Shown piece by piece: positions 34,755 through 45,115 of a stretch of DNA of 64,000 bases. The stretch is from Calcarisporiella thermophila CBS 279.70. Lineage: Eukaryota; Calcarisporiellomycota. The position numbers and the translations under genes were made by a program. The notes under the pieces were generated by a model. The model saw only the letters and a program-made list of their open reading frames with translations, had not been told where the DNA came from and ran no database searches. Each line of letters opens with the position of its first letter. The first letter of the stretch is position 1. The stretch is from contig NW_027192204.1 in assembly GCF_041956535.1 (NCBI RefSeq), positions 437,140 through 501,139 of the forward strand. Direction: 5' to 3'.

Positions 34755-36796
34755 CTATTCTACTTTGTCGGTTGGATCCTCTTCGTGCCGTGAGGATCGA
34801 TAGTCATACCGATCTCGACATTGGAGATTAGTCCTGGTTCCCACCATCTGTGCGACAAGCTGCCACCGGCGACCAAACTTGTCGACGGCTTGATCCAAGA
34901 GCGCGTCTTCCTCCTCTGTCCAGTATCCGCTTCGCACTCCAAGCGTCTGCTTGCGGTTGTAGGTGCCATGCTCAAGGACTCCATTTTTCAAATCCCGTCT
35001 AAATCGTTGTTTGCACCGATGCGATGTCCGACCCTCCATTTGGTTGGAAATCTCTGCCCATCGCGGACCCAGCTTGCGATAGAGCTCCAGAAGTTTACGA
35101 TCCTCTTCAGGCGTCCAAGGGCCAAGTTTAATGCCGGGTTTAGAGGTGGTGATCCAGCTGATTAGAAGAAATAGGCGTGGGTGAGTTATTTCAAGACCCG
35201 GCCCTTTAACAAAAGCTATCCTACCGATCACGGCACTGTTTCTCCCCGCGTCCAACATGCTTTGCTATCTTTTGCCAGCTTGAGCCATACCGCTCGTAGG
35301 CCCCATGCAGCTTCGCATCCTCCTCCGGTGTCCATTTTCCAATCTTCAAATCCACATCAAAATTATCCCTCCACCTAGTTTCGAATATTGGATGGTGATT
35401 TCGCTTCTCCGGGGAAATTCTATGACGTGTCTTACCTGTGTCTACACTGATTTGGGGACCGCCCGACCATATCGGCTATGGCCAGCCAGTCATCTTTGTG
35501 CTTTTCCACCGCTTCCTGAAGCTTTTCATCTTCCTCGGGCTCCCAGCGTCCCTTACGCACACTATCCGAGGTCAAGTAATTCCATCTTGTATTAGGGTAA
35601 AGAAAAAGGCAAAGTTGAGTCTGCTGTACAGTAAATGGGATGCGGGGAGAAGAGTGGAGAGGATTGGAGAAGTAGGGAAAAGGCGGGAGAAAACAAAGAG
35701 GGATGAAATACCTTGCTTTGCAGCTTGTCGATTTTCGATTGATTGCCGATGCCACCGCGTACCAGTCCACCTCACTATCCTCATATTCTCTTACCAGCGC
35801 CAGCAACCGAGTGTCATCTTCTAGTGCCCATGCCCCGCGAACAACCCCAGGCTTTAAATGGTCAAACCATCTGCATATATGTTTGTGTTTAGTACATCTA
35901 TATCCTATAGATCCATCTGCCACCCCATGTCATGCATTATACCTCTGTTTACAATCGTCGGCCTTTGCCCCCACCTTTTCGCCCACCGCTTCCCAATCTC
36001 CTTCCCCAAGCAACTTGACGGCTTGCGTCAGATCCCGATCGAGGATGGCATTCCAAAAGCTTTTGGTTTCAAAATAGTACCGATACACCGCCTTCAGCTG
36101 AACCTCGGTTTTTCCGGGAAAAAAGTTAGATAGAAACTCAAAATCGCCCCCCCCGTGTTCCCGGACCAACTTGACGAACCGCCTTCGTTCCTCCATGTTC
36201 CAGCTCTCTAGTTCGAGGTGGATTCCCGTTCTAGTTGTGGCGCCTTTCTTCTTGAGATGCCGGTTTCGCAGCATGTAATATCGTTCACGCACATCCCACA
36301 CGTGTCGGTTTGGCAAGCAAGAAGTAATGGCCGCCCAGCGTTCCGTGCCGAACTGCTTAACTGCTTGGAGAAGAAGCCAGTCGTCATGCATGGTCCATTC
36401 GGGGCGATTGAGCCGCTCCCATCGACGGCGACAAGCGGCAGGATTCCGATTTAAGAGCGCGGATGAGATCCGCGTCCAGTCTGGCCCATGCTGTGCGTAT
36501 AGATCGAGCAGAAGCTTATCATCCTGGTTGGTCCAAAACCGAGAGGTGTGCCATTTGAGCAGGGTTTTGGCCGGTTTTGAGACATCCAAAGATTCAGAGG
36601 TTGTAGGAATCATCGAGGAAGCAGGGGAGGAGACTAGATTGGCATCGGTTTGGACGGGGCAGCTAGCTCGGAGCACTCCAAATTCGCGGCGAAGAGAAGG
36701 GGGAGCAAGACATGATCGCCCAAGTTTATCGCAAGCACGCCGGCGGCAAGTTACAAAATTGCTGAGCAATGATTCTAGTGTGAAGATACCACGCAT
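34755..36796 (-). CDS. Nine-repeat Myb/SANT DNA-binding protein
   Basis: 571 aa from exons 35943-36796, 35712-35870, 35436-35585, 35225-35374 and 34755-35157. I count nine Myb-type repeats. Four lie in exon 1 (RFWTNQDDKLLLDLY, EWTMHDDWLLLQAV, SWNMEERRRFVKLV, and one degenerate ending DWEAVGEKVGAKADDCKQRW). Exons 2, 3 and 4 carry one each (GAWALEDDTRLLAL, GRWEPEEDEKLQEA, GKWTPEEDAKLHGA), and exon 5 has two (GPWTPEEDRKLLEL, GYWTEEEDALLDQA). All four introns are phase 2 and fall in the same Arg codon just before the next Trp. The architecture recalls SNAPC4 or fungal Reb1-type proteins, but with more repeats. A transcription factor or snRNA-gene activator role is inferred. Confidence 0.87.
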
Positions 36797-37020
36797 TAAC
36801 TCTGGTATAGAGACGGCCTACGCTCCAAGCACTTTATTAATGTCTCGATCATCGATGGGAGAGTGTACGCGGAAAGGAAATAGTGCTGTTTTCTCTACCC
36901 TCTGAGTGGCTTGTAACCGGCAGTCACACACCTCGATCTCGGGTTGATAACCTATTTCAGAAAATTATGATCCGGCGCGTCACCTCTTGACTCTTGACGC
37001 GTTCTGTTCGCCAACGTCTC
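36797..37020. promoter_or_regulatory. Bidirectional promoter, Myb gene and MDC1-like gene
   Basis: Only 224 bp separate the two divergent start codons, so the core promoters must share this interval. No clear TATA box was seen. Confidence 0.5.
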
Positions 37021-40000
37021 ATGCAGCAGCAACGTCGTCAAGTGGCATTCCTACACGTCCTTGACAAGGAGACTGGGGATCCAGTTTACCGTTTCACAAT
37101 CTACGAAGGCACCACGCAGATTGGATTTCATCCTACCAGCGATGTGCCACTCCGATACGCGGGTGTGGCCGCCGAGCACGCAAAGATAGGTAGGGGATAG
37201 GATTCTTGAACTGGTGCTATTCAAGGTCAATCGTGGCGGAATACCCACTTGCATGACTCTTTTCTGTAGAGATCGAGGGTGGCCTTCATTTCCTCGAGAA
37301 TTTGCGAGAGGAGAAAATAACCAAGATCGATGATTTCACACTGAAGAGAACAGGACATTCATACCAGATATCTAACAATCAGGTAATGAGCAAACTGCAA
37401 TGGATTAGACTTGATTCAATTTTCATTATTAGGCCCCCTGAACATTAACTAGATATTGACCTTTGGCGAAGTGAGATGCTTATATGAAATAACCGATGGG
37501 TCAAATTCTACGCATGTAAGGATCCATTCTTCAATGTTTATTGGGTGAAGAGGGTTGATCCCACAAGTGGCGAGCTACCTTGTTAATCTCTTCGTATTCT
37601 GGATCTTTTTTATATTCTCCAGACCTCTCCTGAATTTCGCGATTTCAGCATGACCAAATTCATCAACCCTCTGTTGACCGAAATCACGCCACCCACTCAA
37701 CTCATGCTTTCCCCAACACAGCCTATTTCACTTACAGCCCTTGCAGCTACCCAGGCTACGGCCTACAGCAATGTTGGCACACCCGGTCGCTCTTTGGTGG
37801 TTCGGGCGGAGACTCCCGGAGGTATTGGCATGGCAACCCCAGCAAGAGAAAGAGCAGAGGGGAGGCCACTCTCTCCATTGACCTCGACCACTTCACCGGT
37901 ATTACCTCCGGAGCATAGCACGGTGCGTGACGATATACGAAGCTCCCCACCCAGACCGACGCAGATATACGCCAACTTGTTCAAGAGCTCATCGCCCAAG
38001 TCGTCTCCATCATCACCGCAGCCTGCAAGCCTTAGGACGGAACGAATCAAGTACTACGAAAGGATTCGTGGTGCAGGAATTGAAGAGGAGAGTGATGGAG
38101 AATTAATTCATGAGACACCAGAAGTATTAACGGCGCAAATGCATGCCACGCAACCTACACAACCCATGGTGGCTGCTAAGCATGAAAAGGGGGAGGGGAG
38201 GGAGGGAGAGGGAGAGCAAGAGGAAGAGGAAGACGGGCGAGAAAGGGAGATGGAGCGGATGTATCACTCTCCCGGTGGTCTCTCGGATATGGGGAGGGCC
38301 GAGGATCTTGACCGAAGACACGTGCTGGTTCCCGGGACCGAGAAAATACTGCGTCATGTCATGCGTTCTCCCCATGGAGCGCACGAGAGTAGATACCCGC
38401 AGAGTCCCTTAGGGGCGCTGAGAGCGGCGAAAGCATCCATGGTTTCTCTGGGCGGAGGCAAGGAAGACGAAGAGGAGGAGGGATTAAAGGACGAGCGTGA
38501 CGTGATCCACTTGGCGCTAACGACCACGCATTCGGCGGAGAAGCACGAGGCAATGGAGGATTTCGAGGGAGTTCCCGCGTCACCCCTTCCGGAGGGCGAC
38601 GAGGACACAAAGGAAGCGTTCAAGACGGGCGAGGGCGAGGAGGAGACCATCAAAGGTACTCAGGTCCCGCGCTCTTCGGTCGGTTCCTCCCCAGAGCCTG
38701 AGGCTCGAAGCAGCAGGATCGGAAGCGTGGCGGCCAGTGTGTCTGGCGAGGAGAATATTGCATCCTCACAGACGCAGCAAGATGTGTCCCAGGAGCCCAT
38801 CCGCCCCACAAGATTCACTAGGAGGCGACAGATTATGGACGATGATGACGATGACCGCGGGAGCGTTGGAGGATCGTCGAGAAATAGTCAACAGGACCCA
38901 GCCGCGGTGAAGGGGAGTTCACCGAAGCAAAGCCAACCCGAGCATGCCGTGGTGGAGGCCACGCGGATCGAGGATATCTTTATGGCGAGAGCGGAGCAGA
39001 GTGAAGAGAGGGAGATCGAGAAGAGCTTGGAGAAGGATGAGGGAAACAACGGCGATGCTCAAGGACAACCCAAGGAGATCGAGGGGCGAGGATTCAGGAG
39101 CAAACGTGTCGCAGCCCTGTTCTCGGTGAAGAGAGCGGACAGCGAGAGGAAACGCACACAGACCATTCGGAAGCAGCCGTTACGGCGAAGCAAGAGTTTA
39201 GTGCCTACTGAGAAGCCGAATGCGTCGTCGGAGCCCTCTACCCCCTCGAGATCCTTGAGGAAACCACAGGGCGCGGGGGAAAAGAAGGGGGCCCATGCCC
39301 ATCGCCCTCCCGCCCTCTCAACGGCCTACCCCTCCACACGGCGAAAAACGGTCGCCCAGGCCAAGGCGGCCGGCCCGGCCTCTCAGCCGAAGGCAGGTGC
39401 GATAAAGGGGAATGAGCGAAGTAGTAGAAGAGCAGGCCAGTATGAGTATGTCGAAATAGTAAACGAGCCCACAACGCCCACCCGAAAATCGGCACGCACC
39501 CTCCGTTCCACCAGGGTGTCCTCCTTCCTCTCTGCTGCTAGCGACACGGCAGTTGCCCGATCCTCCGCCACTACGAGCAAGCAAGTGAGCTTTAGCTGCG
39601 ATCTGGAGGAGGAGCTCTTCGGCGACAATAGCGATGACCTGCAAGATGTGGGGTCGCCTAGCCAGCGCTCCCAGGTATCTCAGTCGACCCTCGAGAGCTC
39701 TAGCCCGCCGCAGCCTGGCGACAGGCATGGGCTGACGGAAAGCCAGGCGAGCGAGCTGCAGGAGGGCGAAGTGTCGCAGACGTTAAGTGGGCGAAGCAGT
39801 GGTAAGCGCAAGCGGGAAAGAGCCTCCTCGCGGGCAGCAACAAGCTCGCTCCCGGGGACTCCTCGGATTAAACGGAGTGCGCGGCTGATCCGCGCCAAGG
39901 AGTCGCTCACCTCCCCACGCAGAACTCGTGCTCGTTCCACCACGCCTGCCCCTGCGCTCGAGGGGGATGCGCCGGTGGTGCTGTTTACTGGCATTGACGA

Positions 40001-40769
40001 GGGCGATATCCAGAAGCGACGACGCACGGTAGAGGATCTTGGTGGCTCGGTAACCCACCACTGGCAGGACTGCACCCACGTGGTCACCGACAAGGTTCGG
40101 AGAACGCTCAAATTTATTTGCGCGCTGGCGAACGGGAAGAAGTTTGTGTCGACGTCGTGGATTGATGCCTCACGGCGGCAGCGGCGGTTTGTGAGTGAGT
40201 ATTTGCTGCCTGCTTGGGCCTTTGACGATGGAGAGGGGGAGTCATTTTCAGTTTAGCCTCATGTATTGGGCTGTACCTTGTAGGCGAGGAGGGCTACTTA
40301 ATACGAGACACCGTGGCCGAGCGGAGATACGACTTCTCGTTGCGGGAATCGCTTGCCGTCACCTCGGACCCCACCAAACCGAAGCTCATGGCGGGGCTGC
40401 GCGCCTACCCGACGGCCAACATCGAGCCGTCGCAGGCCGAGATGCGCGAGATACTTAGTGCCGCGGGGGCCGAAGCGTTAGAGTTCTTGCCGTCGCAGCC
40501 CGCTCCCGAGTTGCTTATAGTAGGGGGAGAGCGGGATGCTGACCTCTGTAGGCGGCTCCAGGAGGAGGGCTACGAAGTGGTGGACAAGGAGTTTGTGTTG
40601 TCCGGAGTGCTGCGGCAGGAGCTGGATAGAGTCAAGTAAGTGGGTTTTTAAAGGGGGAGGGGGGGGGGGTGGCGATGTATTGACGTGTTTGCTTTACAGA
40701 TACCGATATGGAGTTGTGACGAGCCCTCCCACCCAGCCCAGGTCGCCCTCGAAAAAGCGCCGGAGATGA
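37021..40769 (+). CDS. MDC1/Mdb1-like FHA and tandem-BRCT protein
   Basis: DNA-damage mediator candidate, 1112 aa. Exons are 37021-37189, 37270-37382, 37453-37515, 37623-40194, 40284-40635 and 40700-40769. An N-terminal FHA-like domain (about 20-112: PLRYAGVAAEHAKIEIEGG, SYQISNNQILTFGEVRC) is followed by some 780 disordered, Glu/Ser-rich residues with several TQ and SQ sites. BRCT1 (about 899-973, VVLFTGID, THVVTDKVRRTLKFICAL) and BRCT2 (about 1010-1095, ELLIVGGE, EFVLSGVLRQEL) follow. HVVTDKVRRTLKFICALANG matches human MDC1 [20 protein letters not shown], and FVLSGVLRQE matches FLLTGVLKQE. It ends in a basic SPSKKRRR. In S. pombe Mdb1 has this layout and binds phosphorylated H2A. A poly(A) signal lies at 40916. 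Confidence 0.85.
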
Positions 40770-40915
40770 CCCGGTGTGACCCTCGGCTTTGGCAGCTTTT
40801 CGCGAGCAAGTCGCGCCAACCCCCTCATACCCCGGTTTGTTGTCTAGTGTTCGATTGTAAGCTAAAAATTGTAAATCATATACTACTCTGCTTTTTATTG
40901 CTTTTCTTTCTTTCC

Positions 40916-40921
40916 AATAAA
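40916..40921 (+). terminator. Poly(A) signal AATAAA for the MDC1-like gene
   Basis: AATAAA about 147 bp beyond the stop. The 40770-41153 interval, between convergent genes, holds nothing else. Confidence 0.45.
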
Positions 40922-41153
40922 CGCCGCTTTCCTCTTTCCCCCTGTAAATACATAGATATAAAACAGACTGACTTTGTTTATGTGCAGCTATCCAAAAATA
41001 AATACAAACACATGGCAAACTACATACAGCTTTGAATGTTCAATTGGCAAGCATATTATTTCTCGTGTGCTATGTTCATTTACACTAAATATACAAGATG
41101 GAGTAGAAGGTGGGGGGACACCCGCAAAGGCTGGAGCGAAGGATGCCAGCCCA

Positions 41154-41498
41154 TCACGAGCGGCGCGCCCGAGCAGCCGGTTTCGCGACGTGGAGATCCT
41201 TCAGCCGGCCCTCTGTCCGCTCCAGCTGCAGTCGCTCCACCATGGCCAGATGGGCCAAATCGCCATCGGTAAAGTCCGATTCGACATCGACAAACTCATC
41301 CATCGCCGCCTCCTTCTGCTGCTGCGTTTTGGGGGGTATTCGCTTAGGCTTTTTCTTCTTGACGGAGTCGCGCTGGATCTCGTAGGGCACGGTGAGGATG
41401 TCGAATGCGGCGGAGGTGGTAGCGTGGAGGTTGCGGGCCGCGATCAGGGGGCGAAGGGCGATGGGGCGAATGGATTTCGCAATGGCCAACGAGTTCAT
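41154..41498 (-). CDS. Small mitochondrial protein, function unknown
   Basis: Single-exon frame of 114 aa. The first 28 residues are Arg-containing, hydroxylated and free of acidic residues, with ARNLHATTS as a plausible processing site, so import into mitochondria is likely. A Lys-rich segment (KKKKPKR) and a charged helical tail with many Glu and Arg residues follow. No family was recognised; a small ribosomal or respiratory-assembly protein is possible but not shown. It is flanked by non-coding DNA on both sides. Confidence 0.6.
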   Translation of the reverse strand: MNSLAIAKSIRPIALRPLIAARNLHATTSAAFDILTVPYEIQRDSVKKKKPKRIPPKTQQQKEAAMDEFVDVESDFTDGDLAHLAMVERLQLERTEGRLKDLHVAKPAARARRS

Positions 41499-42180
41499 GG
41501 TTGCAGTTGGAAGGGTGAGTTTTCAGAAAGAACAAGGATAAGCCAAATCCAACAGTGGTGTGTGGACACTGGGCGTGTGGGAAAATAGAAGGTGGGGGGA
41601 GAAAATGAGTCTCACAACACGTCGATCGGATTTGTTAGGGCTCAAGGCTTTGTTCGGTGGCGCAGCAGGCCGCAAGGCCTTTGCCGGGACGGAATGCCAC
41701 CCGATCGCGGCGGCTTATCCAAATTCTGCGCCAGGAATGTGATTCGCTTAGCGGGGAGCAGGCGAGGAAGGCCGAGGGCGGGGGGGGCGTTGGCGGGGGG
41801 AGGGGGGGGCGTGTGGGGGAAGCGAGCTGAAAAACGGATCTTCCTTTTTTTCATTCTGCAGCCCATGGAATAACTAAACTCGTCCTTTCCTGTACCCACA
41901 TTCTATTTCGAATCGCTGAAGAGGAAAAATCGAAAATCTCTAGAGAAAGCCAAGAGGTGCTGCCAAGAAGTTTTGTGTTTCGATAGGGCAGAACTTTATT
42001 CCTTCAAGCGTAGATCGTTCCAGCAGAAGTGTTTCACCTAGCTTTCTTTTTTGCATTTTCCATTTTATCACTCTTTCTTCGCTTAGATTAGGCCTATCTG
42101 TTTTGCGGGCTCCCCCTTCTCTCTATCCCTTTTCCCAGCCCCCTCTCCCCCCTCTCTCATACTCTTTCTCACATCCAATC
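41499..42180. other. Intergenic between divergent genes
   Basis: Promoter region for the mitochondrial protein and the F-box-like gene. It contains a G-rich stretch at about 41775-41815 and a CT-rich leader at about 42110-42170. No gene. Confidence 0.5.
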
Positions 42181-44241
42181 ATGACATTATCCACACAGCA
42201 TCTATCATCGTTTCAAGCCAACTTTCTCTCTCTTCCCCCCTGCGTCCTTGAGCTAGTTCTCCAGCATCCAACCCTCTCTCCTGCAGATCGTTGCGAGCTC
42301 GCCCGCACATGTCGTCTCCTCAACAACCTTACCAAACGTCTGCACTGCATTTTCCCCTTCTCACTGCCCCCTTCCTACGTCCAATCCCTCGCCGTACCCC
42401 CCCAAGATTCCCTTGCGCCCCTACCATTAATACAGCTCCGCGGTGATGTCAATGTCGCCATTGGATGGGAAGGACTAGAGTACACTGTAGTATTTTTCAA
42501 TGAAAAGTGCATCACAAGGGTTGGACGGGTGACGGCGGAGGAGGGGCTGATGATCGAGACAGTCTTCACCCCGCTGACCGCCAGGGTCTTGATGTCTTGC
42601 TCTCGTTTCAAGGAGGTGGCGGCCACCGTGCAGGCTCCCCTCCCCAGCCTGGCCGATTTCTTCTCGGATTCGGCGGGGCTGAGCGCCCTGTTAGAGAAAT
42701 TGGGGCCCATGGCTCTCGAGCGCTGGTCCGAGTTTATCACACAAGCACGCCTACCCGAAGGCTGTATGCGCCTTGCCCGCGCAAAGCAGGATTGGATGGC
42801 TGGCAAGGAGGCGCGGGTAATGGTGGCAAGGGGCATCTGCGACACGGTCCAGCGGCTCCGTCAGCGAGAAGTCTACTACGCCTCCGCTGGCTCTGCGGCG
42901 GTCCGGTGGTACGTGCAGCATTTAACCGTGTTTGACGAGTGGGATCTGCGGGTGCGGGCCAAACTGGCCGAGGAGGAACACGCCCTCCAGAAGCAGCATG
43001 CGCAGATCATGGAGTACGTGAACGGCGTTTTCAGCGAACAGTGGAGTGCGAGGTCGCCCGATTTTGGCGCCCTCCGCCAGATCATCCTCGACGGGCAGAG
43101 CCTGAATACCGGGGAGGTCGAGTTTGCAAGCTATGAGGTGCAGCTGATTCTCGAGCGCCTGATGATGGAGAGCATGCAAGGCACGAGTGCCAACGCCCTC
43201 CAAGCCGCTGCGAAGCAGCTCCACGGAGCGCTGGAAAGCCTGCGGGCCGAGCATGGGCGGTGCACTTACATGCGAGCCATGCGTCTCCCCCCCCAGCAGG
43301 TCGACGGCATTGGGAGGGCGCCCTGGACCACCCAGTGGAGCGAGCCGATTCAGGAGCGTATGCTCGACGCGGTGCCGCACAAACACGCCTTCACTCGAAG
43401 GATGTTTGGGTGGCTGCTGGGTGAGCGCCTGTTCATGGAGTTTTGCGGAAAATATGCGGAGCGCTCGTGGCGTGCGGCCACACAACACATCCTCACCGAG
43501 GAGGAGGGCGATGAGCTTCTGGAGATGGAGAGCGAGCTGGGCGATCCGGAGGGAATCCTCCTGGAGGAAGACGACGTCAAGATGGAGTGGGCCAAGGAGG
43601 ATGACGACGTCGACTTTTCCGCAGAAGAGTCGGGTCTGGATGGCTTTCTCCCGTTTTCAACCTCCCCGTCCTACCCCACCTCGCCAGCCTATTTTGCCCC
43701 CCCGGCCTCCCCCGACGACGCGGCTGCTGGCCCCGATACCCTGAGGGAGGAGCTGGCCCCCAAGGACGAGATACCCGCCAACTTCGCGGAGCTTATGTTC
43801 TCGGAGTGGTTCTCGCTGCAGCTTCAGCGCGCCGAGTCATCGGCCTTCTTCGACTGGGTGGCCTCGCTCTCCACCTTCTTGGGGATGGCGCGATGCCTGC
43901 TTGTCAACGAGTGCGCGTGGGTGGAGCATTTCGGGGCGGACACCGGAGAGGGCTGCTCGCCGTTGTGCTTCTTTTGCCGCAATGCTTGCGGGGAGGCAGC
44001 CAATCGACCGCAGCCTGAAGAGGCCCCCCAGACCGAGCGAATGCAGTCTGCGCTGGCGTTGGAGGTGGTGCAGCGGGTGGAGCAGGGCATGGTCCAGCTC
44101 ACACGAGTGGCCAGGAAGGGGCTTGTGGGTGAATGGCGAGTGTGGTGGAAATTTGCTTGCGTCGAGGTGTTGGGGATGGCCGAGAGCATGGCTGACGCTA
44201 AGACGGTCGTTGAAAGGATGGAGGCCATTCTTGCGAATTAA
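42181..44241 (+). CDS. F-box-like protein, large, intronless
   Basis: Uninterrupted frame of 686 aa starting at ATG 42181. The N-terminus (about residues 15-55: LSLPPCVLELVLQHP, ELARTCRLLNNLTKRL) has the spacing of an F-box. The rest is mainly helical with an acidic Ser/Pro/Tyr-rich linker (about 455-540). A short Cys cluster, CSPLCFFCRNACG, lies near residue 600. No substrate-binding repeat (WD40, LRR, Kelch) is visible. If the F-box assignment is right it would be an SCF subunit. It is the only long gene in the window with no intron. Confidence 0.65.
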   Translation: MTLSTQHLSSFQANFLSLPPCVLELVLQHPTLSPADRCELARTCRLLNNLTKRLHCIFPFSLPPSYVQSLAVPPQDSLAPLPLIQLRGDVNVAIGWEGLEYTVVFFNEKCITRVGRVTAEEGLMIETVFTPLTARVLMSCSRFKEVAATVQAPLPSLADFFSDSAGLSALLEKLGPMALERWSEFITQARLPEGCMRLARAKQDWMAGKEARVMVARGICDTVQRLRQREVYYASAGSAAVRWYVQHLTVFDEWDLRVRAKLAEEEHALQKQHAQIMEYVNGVFSEQWSARSPDFGALRQIILDGQSLNTGEVEFASYEVQLILERLMMESMQGTSANALQAAAKQLHGALESLRAEHGRCTYMRAMRLPPQQVDGIGRAPWTTQWSEPIQERMLDAVPHKHAFTRRMFGWLLGERLFMEFCGKYAERSWRAATQHILTEEEGDELLEMESELGDPEGILLEEDDVKMEWAKEDDDVDFSAEESGLDGFLPFSTSPSYPTSPAYFAPPASPDDAAAGPDTLREELAPKDEIPANFAELMFSEWFSLQLQRAESSAFFDWVASLSTFLGMARCLLVNECAWVEHFGADTGEGCSPLCFFCRNACGEAANRPQPEEAPQTERMQSALALEVVQRVEQGMVQLTRVARKGLVGEWRVWWKFACVEVLGMAESMADAKTVVERMEAILAN

Positions 44242-45115
44242 ATTCATTGTTTTTGCCTGTTCTTTTGTATATTGCATGTGTTTTTCTTCATTGCTTGTTA
44301 TTTTACCGTTTTAATAATACCACTTTAATCTTTCTCTTCTCTTCGAACTCGCTGGGACTGGAACTGGGATGAGGGATCGTACTGCTCACAAGCTATAATC
44401 CGGGAATGGAATCTACCGTTCAACCGGGGAAACTCAATGTCACGAGTACAAAAAGCTTGCCAGGCACGTTGCTACGAGGTTGTTTGTTTCTAACGGCGGA
44501 GCTCTCGCCGACTAGTGCACAGCCGAGTCAATTCGCTGAGTAGGTTATCTCGTCAATATGACCCAGAATAAGGTTCCCCGATCTATCTTGTGTAATCCTA
44601 GATGGAAAGGGATCAAGGAAGGAGGAAAGCACAACATAATGAAGAAAGAATAGGCAAAACAGAACATTCCTACGAGTGTATTTCAGATCAGCATGCGGAT
44701 GTGGAGAACAACGGGTTCGTCAGCGCCATACATGCTTGGCCTCCAGAGGGACGATAAGCTGATAAGCCATCAGGGCAGAGAGGTGCTCACATGGGCACAC
44801 GGCGCCGCCCTACGTAACGCTTTCGCTCCCGGCCAGTATGGTAGGTTGACTCTTGTCGTGGAGGCCGTGTATGATAGGGCAGAAACCTTATTATCGATGG
44901 GAGGATTATGGTGTGTTCCTGATTGGGCTAGTATGGCCGAGTTTAAGATGGTCAAAAACATGACTGCTGAGCACCAACCCACTCCTCCTTGAACAGTCCA
45001 CTAACTAGCAAATGAGGTGTGTGCTATTTTCGCCCTTGTCGCATTCTCTCTGACCATACCGTTTCATCGTTTAATATACCCCCTTTATCAACATTGTTCC
45101 AACTGCGTAAGAAGA
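44242..45115. other. Intergenic with a low-confidence open frame
   Basis: No supported gene. A 99-codon plus-strand frame at 44693-44992 has unremarkable composition and no recognisable domain. It might be a fragment of an unknown gene. Confidence 0.4.

Noticed and set aside
44693-44992. 99-codon plus-strand frame
   Set aside because: Composition is protein-like, but there is no domain, no relative in the window and no splice context; left as intergenic.
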